From the NCBI GenBank assembly GCA_028716365.1, contig JAQUPZ010000018.1, positions 1-34,320 of the forward strand: 34,320 nt of DNA, read 5' to 3'. Position 1 is the stretch's first letter; the number at the start of each line of letters is the position of its first letter. The notes beneath the pieces were generated by a model, which was given only the letters and a program-made list of their open reading frames with translations, was not told where the DNA came from and did not search any database. The DNA comes from Kiritimatiellia bacterium. GTDB taxonomy: Bacteria; Verrucomicrobiota; Kiritimatiellia; UBA8416; YA12-FULL-48-11. Of this stretch, positions 16,030 through 22,850 are shown in pieces. Made by a program: the position numbers and the translations under genes.

Positions 16030-16149
16030 ACTTTTGCCCCCGACAAATACAGAAACTACCTTTGCGGATAGATCACTGATGATGAATGCACGAAACAATA
16101 GTTGATTCTTTGATTTTTGTCTGTCGGGGTAGTGCCTGATTTTTTTTGT

Positions 16150-16210
16150 AAGGATTCACCTGATAGATAGTATAGGGATTAACCTGATACATCGTGTAGG
16201 GATTTGCCCT
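16150..16210. repeat. 24-base direct repeats upstream of the rhs cluster
   Basis: The heptamer A(A/G)GGATT starts at 16150, 16174 and 16198, an exact 24-base period. The first two units share 'GGATT.ACCTGATA.AT.GT'; the third is partial. The array lies in the 206-base gap between two leftward genes, about 120-180 bases before the first gene of the rhs cluster. It could be an operator or iteron-like binding array for that cluster, or a degraded dispersed repeat. Confidence 0.65.
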
Positions 16211-16235
16211 ACGACCAGACAGGCAGAAAAAATAT

Positions 16236-16904
16236 CTACCGGATCACGGGTGGAACAGAATTGGATTGGACGGAAATTACAGCGTTTGTTTTCGTTTCTA
16301 CATTATTAGTTACAGGTTTAATTTCAACCCGGGCTTCAACATTTGTTGCAGGTTTGATCAAAGCCACAGAGTTTGATGCATTTGCAGTTTCTGGTTTTAC
16401 TTCAACACGTGATTCAGGTTTTGGTTCAGTTAATGAATTAACCTCAGGTATAACAGCAACCTCCGTTTTGTCTGCAGTTCCAATAACCTCAGAACTGCGA
16501 ACAACAAATAAACTCTTGCCGTCATGTTCCTTTGGTTCTCCAGTCACCTTGACTATCCTGCTTTTCAGGACCCTTAAGAGTTTCTTGCCCTGTCCATCAA
16601 GCAATACATTATAAGTTCTGCCATCATCAGCAAGAATGTTGATCTTCTGTACCTTGTAAGTAGCATCATCCCGGACAACGCTGACTTTACCGGTAATTAC
16701 AGACACTGTCGCCGTTTCTACAGTTTTTACATTGGCAACTACAGGTACTGTCGCCATTTCTACAGTTTTCACAATAGATGTTGCGACAGACTGGTAACCA
16801 GCAATAGGAGATGCAGGCGGATCCTGTGCAAACACCGTCACAATGGAAAGTATCCACAAGACCAGAGCAAAAACCGATGCCATTCCAACATTAATATTCT
16901 TCAT
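16236..16904 (-). CDS. Small exported repeat-containing protein of unknown function
   Basis: The start at 16904 (MKNINVGMA) gives a normal signal peptide ending near 'VTVFAQ'; the GTG at 16937 would add 11 charged residues before it. The 222-residue product has a tandem 14-residue unit ('VKTVE(M/T)ATV(P/S)V'; DNA copies at 16705-16728 and 16747-16770, period 42). A central beta-rich domain of about 70 residues follows ('VQKINILADDGRTYNVLLD', 'RIVKVTGEPKEHDGKSLFV') that resembles a small OB-type fold. The tail is low-complexity Val/Lys/Glu/Thr/Asn ('RVEVKPETA', 'RVEIKPVTN'). It begins about 48 bases after uxaC on the same strand and may be co-transcribed with it. I recognise no specific family; it is probably periplasmic. 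Confidence 0.65.
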   Translation of the reverse strand: MKNINVGMASVFALVLWILSIVTVFAQDPPASPIAGYQSVATSIVKTVEMATVPVVANVKTVETATVSVITGKVSVVRDDATYKVQKINILADDGRTYNVLLDGQGKKLLRVLKSRIVKVTGEPKEHDGKSLFVVRSSEVIGTADKTEVAVIPEVNSLTEPKPESRVEVKPETANASNSVALIKPATNVEARVEIKPVTNNVETKTNAVISVQSNSVPPVIR

Positions 16905-16951
16905 CCCCGTTTTATATCTCTCTTGTACGCTAATCACATTTCAGGACGGCA

Positions 16952-18385
16952 TCATCTTCCAGATTTTGGAACATCAAAGCCAAAATATGAAGCAGCATTG
17001 TTATAACAAATATCACGCACCATCTGCCCGACAAGTTCCATGTCACCGGGAATCAACCCATTCGCCATGTCATTACCAAGAATATTACAGAGAATTCTCC
17101 GGAAATATTCATGCCGCGTATAACTCAAAAACGAGCGGCTGTCCGTCAGCATACCCACGAAACGGCTCAACAGGCCAAGGTTCGAAAGAGAATCAATTTG
17201 CTTTTCCATGCCGTTTTTCTGGTCAAGGAACCACCAGCCACTGCCGATTTGCATTTTTCCGGGCACGGAATCATCCTGGAAATTGCCAAGCATTGTTGCA
17301 ATCATTTCATTGTCGCACGGATTGATACTGTACAGGATTGTTCGAGTCAGTTTTCCCGCCTTTTCCAGGCTATCCAGCAGTTTTGCCATCGGCCGGGCCA
17401 TTTTGAAATCTCCAATAGTATCGAACCCGGTATCAGGCCCGAGTTTCGCAAACATACGGCTGTTAGTGTTTCGAATAACACCCAGATGAAACTGCTGTGT
17501 CCAGTTCCCCTCAAAATCCATTACCCCGAACTCATAAAGCATCGCCGACTTGAATTTAAGGACGTCAGATTCGTCAGGTTTCCCACCGCCCCTGACTTTG
17601 CTGAAAATCGCCGCAATTTCTTTTTGCGTGTAATCTTCGGCATAAATGGTTTCCAGCCCATGGTCAGACAAGCGACAACCCGCGTCATGGAAGAACTTGT
17701 GACGTTTTCTCAGCGCATTCAGGAATGACTCGATATTGCCAATATCAACATCCGCCGCTTCAGCCAGCTTATCAACCCACTTGTTGAAAGCATCCGGATT
17801 ATCCACGGCCATGCCCTTGTCCGGCCGCCATGCAGGAAGAACCTTGATCTTAAATGATTTATCCTTTTCGATCGCCTTATGATGTTCAAGAGTATCGGTC
17901 GGATCGTCAGTTGTACAAACCAGGACGACATTCATCCTTTCGAGCAGTCGCCGGCATGTAAAGTCCTTCTGTGCCAGTTTTCTGTTACATTCATTCCAGA
18001 TACTTTTCGCTGTCCCGGGATTCAAAAGCCTGTCAGTGATGCCGAAATAACGGGCCAATTCAAGATGCGACCAGTGATAAAGCGGATTCCTCAACAGGTG
18101 CGGCATGGTCCCGGCCCATTTCTGGAACTTTTCCCAGTCGGATGCATTACCGGTACAGTAACGTTCATTTACGCCATCCGAACGCATGGCCCTCCATTTG
18201 TAGTGATCTCCACTGAGCCATATCTGCGACATGTTCTGCCATGACCGGTTACCAGCAATGTCCTGCGGCGGTAAATGGCAGTGGTAGTCAATTATAGGCA
18301 TTTCTTCAGCATACTCATGGTAGAGTTTCCGGGCATATTTGGTTTCAAGAATGAAATCCGGAGTGATAAATGTATTTCTTTTCAT
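16952..18385 (-). CDS. uxaC: Uronate isomerase
   Basis: UxaC converts D-glucuronate to D-fructuronate and D-galacturonate to D-tagaturonate, the first cytoplasmic step of hexuronate catabolism. The start at 18385 (MKRNTFITPDFIL) gives 477 residues, close to the family norm of about 470; the earlier starts only add an unrelated 51-residue extension reaching into the neighbouring gene. The amidohydrolase-fold HxH metal motif is at about residues 35-37 ('DYHCHLPP'). Also typical are 'HWSHLELARYFG', 'CTTDDPTDTLEHH', 'RPMAKLLDS', 'GSGWWFLDQKNGM' and 'LTDSRSFLSYTRHEYFRR'. It is divergent from the ATP-cone kinase and followed by the small exported protein. With the glycoside hydrolase and esterase nearby, it suggests use of uronate-bearing polysaccharides. 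Confidence 0.95.
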   Translation of the reverse strand: MKRNTFITPDFILETKYARKLYHEYAEEMPIIDYHCHLPPQDIAGNRSWQNMSQIWLSGDHYKWRAMRSDGVNERYCTGNASDWEKFQKWAGTMPHLLRNPLYHWSHLELARYFGITDRLLNPGTAKSIWNECNRKLAQKDFTCRRLLERMNVVLVCTTDDPTDTLEHHKAIEKDKSFKIKVLPAWRPDKGMAVDNPDAFNKWVDKLAEAADVDIGNIESFLNALRKRHKFFHDAGCRLSDHGLETIYAEDYTQKEIAAIFSKVRGGGKPDESDVLKFKSAMLYEFGVMDFEGNWTQQFHLGVIRNTNSRMFAKLGPDTGFDTIGDFKMARPMAKLLDSLEKAGKLTRTILYSINPCDNEMIATMLGNFQDDSVPGKMQIGSGWWFLDQKNGMEKQIDSLSNLGLLSRFVGMLTDSRSFLSYTRHEYFRRILCNILGNDMANGLIPGDMELVGQMVRDICYNNAASYFGFDVPKSGR

Positions 18386-18488
18386 GTTTTTTTTCTGCCA
18401 GATACAGCACTCCAATGCAAGACTAAACCGGAAACAAACTTTCGCGTAAACTTGACTCACAGGCCATGAAAAGTAATATTCCCCCATC
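18386..18488. promoter_or_regulatory. Divergent promoter region between uxaC and the kinase gene
   Basis: This 103-base gap separates two divergent starts. On the plus strand TTGACT (18452-18457) and TAATAT (18474-18479) are spaced by 16 bases, a good sigma-70-type match. The predicted transcript start (about 18485-18487) is only two to four bases before the GTG at 18489. I see no equally good promoter for uxaC and no clear operator palindrome. Confidence 0.5.
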
Positions 18489-19835
18489 GTGAAATCTGAT
18501 TGTCCAATAAAACAAATCATCAAACGCGACGGCAGCACCGTCGCTTATAACCTTTCGCGTATTTCAAACGCCATCTTGAAAGCCACCGCCTCTACGGGAA
18601 CACCAAACCCGAAGATAGCCGATACCATTGCAGAAAAAGTCGAGGTTGCGCTTGTCAATACATACGGTTCCGCGACTATACCCAGTGTCGAAGACATCCA
18701 GGACGTAGTCGAAAGCGTCCTGATGGAAAACCGGTTAACACGTGTGGCGCGTAATTACATAATCTATCGCCATCAAAGGGCCATGGCACGTGCCGCACGT
18801 GCCTATTCATTCGAAGTGACCGATAATGTCCCCTACAAGAAACTCTACGAAGTCCTCAGGTGGAACATCGACCATTCATGTGATTCAGTCCAAAACCTGA
18901 ACAAACTGATCAAGACTGGCGGATTCCCGGAAATGATCAAAGAGGCCGATAAACGGTATTTTGACGAAATCAAACTCGCCGCAGATCGTATTGTCGAAAA
19001 CAGGGATAATATCCGTATTGTTCTGATTGCCGGGCCTTCTTCATCAGGCAAAACCACAACAACCATTAAACTCAGCGAACAGCTCGGCAAAGCCGGAATC
19101 GGCTTTAAAGCCATTAACATTGATCATTATTTCTTCGATCTTGGGAAACATCCCAGGGACGAATTCGGCGATTATGATTACGAGACCCCGCAAGCCCTTG
19201 ACCTTGACCTGATCAATGAACACCTGGTTATGCTTCTCGACAACAAAATCGTCAAAACACCTCACTATGATTTCAAATCAGGTATCAGGCAACTCAATGT
19301 TCATGACTTGAAACTGGACAAAAACGAAATTCTATTGATCGACAGTCTGCACGGACTTTATGACGGCATGACAAGCAGTATCCCGGCCCAGAAGAAATTC
19401 AGACTGTACATTGAAACGCTCGGACAGTTTCGCAGCGAAGATGGAACATTCATGCGATGGTCCGACAACCGGCTTTTACGCCGCATGATCCGTGATAAAG
19501 ACCACAGGAACCTGAAGCCAATCCAGACATTGACACACTGGCACTATGTCCGCCGCAGTGAACTGAAGAACATAATTCCCTACATCCAGAGTACCGACTA
19601 CATTGTGAACAGCGCCCTTCCCTATGAACTTCCTTTCCTGAAGATCAGGCTTTTTAAATACATTTCAAAAGCAATTCACAGTTACAGGGAAGACCCGAAA
19701 CGACTTGATGCACATATCCGCGCAAACCGGGTATATGAATTACTGAAACACGTGAAAGCAGTAAAAAATGATTCATGCGTTCCATCTGACTCACTATTGC
19801 GTGAGTTTATTGGTGGCAGCAGGTACCGTTACTGA
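18489..19835 (+). CDS. ATP-cone plus uridine-kinase/phosphoribulokinase-family nucleoside kinase
   Basis: This 448-residue cytoplasmic protein has two recognisable parts. Residues of about 7-95 form an ATP-cone ('IKRDGSTVAYN', 'EDIQDVVESVL', 'ARNYIIYRHQRA'), the nucleotide-sensing module best known from ribonucleotide reductase and NrdR. Residues of about 175-400 are a PRK/uridine-kinase-type P-loop kinase with Walker A 'GPSSSGKTTTT' near 182-192, 'INIDHYFFD', 'ALDLDLINEHL' and 'ILLIDSLHGL'. Similar kinases in other bacteria often carry an N-terminal TGS-like domain instead, so the ATP-cone is notable and may allow allosteric control by ATP/dATP. It starts with GTG, lacks a Shine-Dalgarno sequence and may be leaderless. 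Its last 42 bases overlap the convergent lipoprotein gene. The substrate is not certain. Confidence 0.85.
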   Translation: MKSDCPIKQIIKRDGSTVAYNLSRISNAILKATASTGTPNPKIADTIAEKVEVALVNTYGSATIPSVEDIQDVVESVLMENRLTRVARNYIIYRHQRAMARAARAYSFEVTDNVPYKKLYEVLRWNIDHSCDSVQNLNKLIKTGGFPEMIKEADKRYFDEIKLAADRIVENRDNIRIVLIAGPSSSGKTTTTIKLSEQLGKAGIGFKAINIDHYFFDLGKHPRDEFGDYDYETPQALDLDLINEHLVMLLDNKIVKTPHYDFKSGIRQLNVHDLKLDKNEILLIDSLHGLYDGMTSSIPAQKKFRLYIETLGQFRSEDGTFMRWSDNRLLRRMIRDKDHRNLKPIQTLTHWHYVRRSELKNIIPYIQSTDYIVNSALPYELPFLKIRLFKYISKAIHSYREDPKRLDAHIRANRVYELLKHVKAVKNDSCVPSDSLLREFIGGSRYRY

Positions 19836-20738
19836 TGCAGGTATGTTTGTTGATGAACTGCCGGCTGCATTCTCCTGCACCTGGTCAACGCAGTTCGTAA
19901 TAACCTGAGGATGATCCTTGACCCTTGAAGCCTTGATTCGGCCTATTATGTGCCCCGGAATGACTGCCCCAAGAGTGTAAAGGAAGCCAGGCCCTTCAGA
20001 AAATCTTGAAAGCTCGCCCCCGATATATGTGGCAAATGCCGGATAAAGAATCTTGTACGCCTCTTTCTCCGTTCCGGTCTGCTGCTTGTCCTTCGTGTAC
20101 CCTATTGCATCGCCGGTCGCCAGCGATTCCTGGTACAGGGAAACCAGGGGTATCAGCCTTATAGTTGCATATGTCCCTCTGTAAGTTCGCTGTGCACAAT
20201 CTTTCGCATGACCAGCCTCATGTACTGTTATTGCAGGAAGATCCGAATAAATACTGATCGTATCAGTGTACGGGTTGAAATTATCACCGCCAAAAAGACG
20301 TCCGGGAAAGATAGTGTATCCTAATGTTGAAAAAAGTCCGATAGTGTAGCGCCAGCCTGCGCCTACAGACTTGTTGCGGAAAAGCCTGCTCCATTCACCA
20401 CCCGGTGCATACTCGTTCAGTCTGACCTTTACACAGTTAAGCTCATTGTCTGCAAGATACTGATTTAGAACCGAAATCGTATTCGTGGAAATATTGTGGC
20501 GGTCCACTTTCCAGTGCCAGAGGATGATTTTCGAAGGAATTGCGATCACATTGCCCAGCAGATCAACAGGCAGACATGGCCGTCCTTTCTCAACCTGTTC
20601 TTCCCCTTCACGAAGCGCCAGACTTGGTGGTCTCTGCGCACTTTTGCTGTAATGATAAGGTACGGTTGCACAACCGGAACTGAAAGAAATTATCACCATG
20701 AGAGGCAGAAAAACACCGAGGTTCTGTGGAAAATTCAT
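19794..20738 (-). CDS. Lipoprotein with HEAGH zinc-metallopeptidase-like motif
   Basis: This 314-residue protein starts with AAGGGTG before the ATG. Its N-terminus is a lipoprotein-type signal with Cys near residue 23 ('SSGCATVP'). The central domain carries 'TVHEAGHAKD' at about residues 171-180, an HExxH zinc site, and 'YQESLATGDAIGY' about 27 residues later, which could supply the third Glu ligand as in gluzincins. Two hydrophobic stretches ('TIGLFSTLGYTIFPG', 'TLGAVIPGHIIG') flank it. The tail is low-complexity Thr/Val/Ala/Asn. It ends the six-gene envelope cluster and overlaps the convergent kinase gene by 42 bases tail to tail. A peptidase role in maturing or quality-checking the cluster's exported proteins is inference. 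The motif may also be a scaffold without activity. Confidence 0.75.
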   Translation of the reverse strand: MNFPQNLGVFLPLMVIISFSSGCATVPYHYSKSAQRPPSLALREGEEQVEKGRPCLPVDLLGNVIAIPSKIILWHWKVDRHNISTNTISVLNQYLADNELNCVKVRLNEYAPGGEWSRLFRNKSVGAGWRYTIGLFSTLGYTIFPGRLFGGDNFNPYTDTISIYSDLPAITVHEAGHAKDCAQRTYRGTYATIRLIPLVSLYQESLATGDAIGYTKDKQQTGTEKEAYKILYPAFATYIGGELSRFSEGPGFLYTLGAVIPGHIIGRIKASRVKDHPQVITNCVDQVQENAAGSSSTNIPASVTVPAATNKLTQ

Positions 20739-20779
20739 TAATACTCACCCTTGGGATACTCTGGAAACAGGAATCAGAA

Positions 20780-21799
20780 TTATTTCTTATGTCCATCCGA
20801 AAAAACAGCGTCGACCAGCTCCTGACCGGCCCGTGCCCCTATCCCGCCGGTAAACGAGCCAATTGCTCCACTTACTGTTGCACCAACAATCATCTTAAGC
20901 TTACTGCCAAAGCCATTTTGCCGCTGTTCCAATGCTTCCTTTTCTACCGCTGCAAGTTTCTCCGCATGGCTCTTCATGGCATCGGCATCCGCCTGGGCAG
21001 CAGCCATTTTCTTTGCCGCATACTCGGTCTCCGCCGCCTGCCGCTCTACAGCCACCTGCTGCATTCCCGCCTGTGCCTCCTGAAGCGCTTTGTCCCTTTT
21101 CTGTTTGCGAAGAGTACTGAAAGAATCAAGAGGTGATTCAGAATCATCCTTTTCAGGCTTAAATTCTTCCACAGCCACTTCCGCCGAGGCCAGATCTGAC
21201 TTCGCAGGTTTTTTCAATTCCGTTCGTACCACCTTGCTTCTCACATCACGGGAAAGCCATAAGTGAAGAGCCGGCGTGTCCTTGACCTTCTGGCGGACTT
21301 CAATCCATGTCTGCACTTCTCCAAGCCATCGGGAAGCATCTGCCATTTCCCGGTTCAAAATCGTTTCCAAAACTGATCTTCTCAAACCACCATAATCGAC
21401 AGGTTCCGCTTTAAGTCCAATGCTGGAAGCTGTTTTAAGAAGAAATTCACGATCCTTGTTCTTTTCCGCCGCATCATATTCACCAATAAACTTTTCAAAC
21501 CTTACACGTGAATTTTCTCCAAACCGCCCTTCCAGGTCACTGCGTATTGAAGACATTACATTCTGCCACCAGACATCTGTTGCTTCTTTGATTTCAGATT
21601 TGTCTGTCACCTGGGCAGTATCTGACAGTTTTTCCGCTTGAGCAACAACCTGCTGAGCCAGTATCAGTTTCAGATAACAGTAAGCAAATACTCCTCTGTC
21701 ATCAATTGCAGATTCAGCCGCCTGACAACGTCCGGACTGAGCAAATTGGAAAACACAAAGAACCAGCGTGACGATTCTGCAAATATTTTTTAATCGCAT
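20780..21799 (-). CDS. Exported coiled-coil protein with a C-terminal glycine-zipper segment
   Basis: This 339-residue protein has a start with AAGGATTAATTAC before the ATG and a signal peptide ending near 'GRCQAAE'. The middle is helical and charged. Residues of about 230-295 form a strong Ala/Glu/Lys/Gln coiled coil ('AVERQAAETEYAAKKMAAAQ'). The last 40 residues are a Gly-rich hydrophobic segment ('MIVGATVSGAIGSFTGGIGARAG') with GxxxG spacing, typical of glycine-zipper or membrane-inserting sequences. I recognise no named family. It sits between the second CsgG/FlgT-like lipoprotein and the HEAGH lipoprotein, with gaps of 21 and 41 bases, so co-expression is likely. Confidence 0.7.
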   Translation of the reverse strand: MRLKNICRIVTLVLCVFQFAQSGRCQAAESAIDDRGVFAYCYLKLILAQQVVAQAEKLSDTAQVTDKSEIKEATDVWWQNVMSSIRSDLEGRFGENSRVRFEKFIGEYDAAEKNKDREFLLKTASSIGLKAEPVDYGGLRRSVLETILNREMADASRWLGEVQTWIEVRQKVKDTPALHLWLSRDVRSKVVRTELKKPAKSDLASAEVAVEEFKPEKDDSESPLDSFSTLRKQKRDKALQEAQAGMQQVAVERQAAETEYAAKKMAAAQADADAMKSHAEKLAAVEKEALEQRQNGFGSKLKMIVGATVSGAIGSFTGGIGARAGQELVDAVFSDGHKK

Positions 21800-21820
21800 G
21801 GTAATTAATCCTTTTGCCTG

Positions 21821-22744
21821 TTACTGTGCCGGTGCAGCAACGGTCCTTAGTTCGATTTTCGCGCGACTGACATCCAAAATCTGAAATTTTAATCCCTGCG
21901 GTGGTTCAAGGACGAGTTTTTCGGCAAGTTCTTCCGCCGGCAGAGATGATTCCAAGTCAAAAAGCGCCACTCCCATGGTATAGCTTTTCTGAACGACATT
22001 TTTTAAATCGGGAATTCCACGAAGCTTTTCCCTTATTGCTTTAAGCTTCCAAGCCTGGTCAACACCGCCCACAGTCATACTCACAGCAGAAGAATTTCCC
22101 TTATCGGTTGCTTTTGCAACATTCCGCCATTCTTTGATCATTACGGGGAGAAGGCTGTCCAGAGCTTTTGCAGCAGCAGATTTCAATGCCTTTGAGCTTC
22201 CGCTTACATCTTCAAGGGCGACAATTGATGCCACATCAGAACCGGAAGCGATTGTTTCAGAATTATCAGTCCGTATCGCCCTCAGAGTTACCACAGCCTC
22301 ATAGGTACGCAGGTTACTTTCCGCAATCCTGCGTGCAGAAGGTTTGGCGACAGCTTCACCTACGATTATTACATCGGCGCCATATTGAACACCCAATGCT
22401 GCAGCACCGCGATTGTCGCCTACCGACTTGAGCATCTGCTGATCCTTCTTCAAATTGGCACGTACCATATCCTGATCAACAACCTGCCCACCCTTCTGCC
22501 TCAGAATTGATGTTGCCATTGCCTCAACTTCCGCCGTGGCAATAGTACCAAGACTTTTCTCATCAATAAGGAACATGACTTTTGGCAGTATGAACTTTTC
22601 TTGTGTTATGGTGGTTGAAGCCGCCGCGGGCTCCCGGACAGCAACAACCTTTGTTTGAGTTACACAACCGGCAAAGCCAGCAATCATCAACACTACGACA
22701 AAGGCTCCTCGGCAGAAAACATTTTTTAATTCAGGCATTATCAT
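21821..22744 (-). CDS. CsgG/FlgT-like outer-membrane lipoprotein
   Basis: Three ATGs follow the GAAGGG site (22750, 22744, 22738); 22744 has the best spacing, giving 307 residues. The signal ends at 'GFAGCV', a lipobox-like Cys. The mature protein has 'ILRQKGGQVVDQDMVRAN', 'LGVQYGADVIIVGEAVAK' and 'YEAVVTLRAIRTDNSETIA', followed by an Ala-rich helix. This is the alpha/beta order of the CsgG/FlgT C-terminal or LPP20-like fold, where 'GAD.IIVGE' marks the core strand. Residues after about 205 form a small extra domain. CsgG-type proteins form outer-membrane export channels or flagellar basal-body collars. It is the second such lipoprotein in this cluster. Its exact role is unknown. Confidence 0.7.
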   Translation of the reverse strand: MIMPELKNVFCRGAFVVVLMIAGFAGCVTQTKVVAVREPAAASTTITQEKFILPKVMFLIDEKSLGTIATAEVEAMATSILRQKGGQVVDQDMVRANLKKDQQMLKSVGDNRGAAALGVQYGADVIIVGEAVAKPSARRIAESNLRTYEAVVTLRAIRTDNSETIASGSDVASIVALEDVSGSSKALKSAAAKALDSLLPVMIKEWRNVAKATDKGNSSAVSMTVGGVDQAWKLKAIREKLRGIPDLKNVVQKSYTMGVALFDLESSLPAEELAEKLVLEPPQGLKFQILDVSRAKIELRTVAAPAQ

Positions 22745-22850
22745 TATCATCCCTTCAATGTTATTTTATACAAATTTTAACAGCAAACTCTTTTCACGAA
22801 GATCAGACATATATGGCTTGCAACTATAACTCACTGAACATTACGTGCCT
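22745..22850. other. AT-rich gap within the envelope cluster
   Basis: This gap of about 106 bases is the longest in the envelope cluster. It is AT-rich with TATAAA-like hexamers on the minus strand but no convincing -35 partner, and has no obvious terminator hairpin with a T run. An internal promoter for the three downstream genes is possible but not demonstrated. Confidence 0.3.

Noticed and set aside
147..16098. Type VI secretion cluster
   Set aside because: Despite a Tle1-like tip, no VgrG, PAAR, Hcp or Tss-like protein is present and the Rhs protein has its own N-terminal export signal.
18466..18492. Eight-codon leader peptide overlapping the kinase GTG
   Set aside because: The ATG at 18466 lies within the predicted promoter, upstream of the likely transcript start, and has no ribosome-binding site.
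18386..18538. Longer uxaC start overlapping the divergent kinase gene
   Set aside because: The 51 extra residues do not resemble UxaC and would require transcription from inside the neighbouring gene; 18385 gives the family-typical length.
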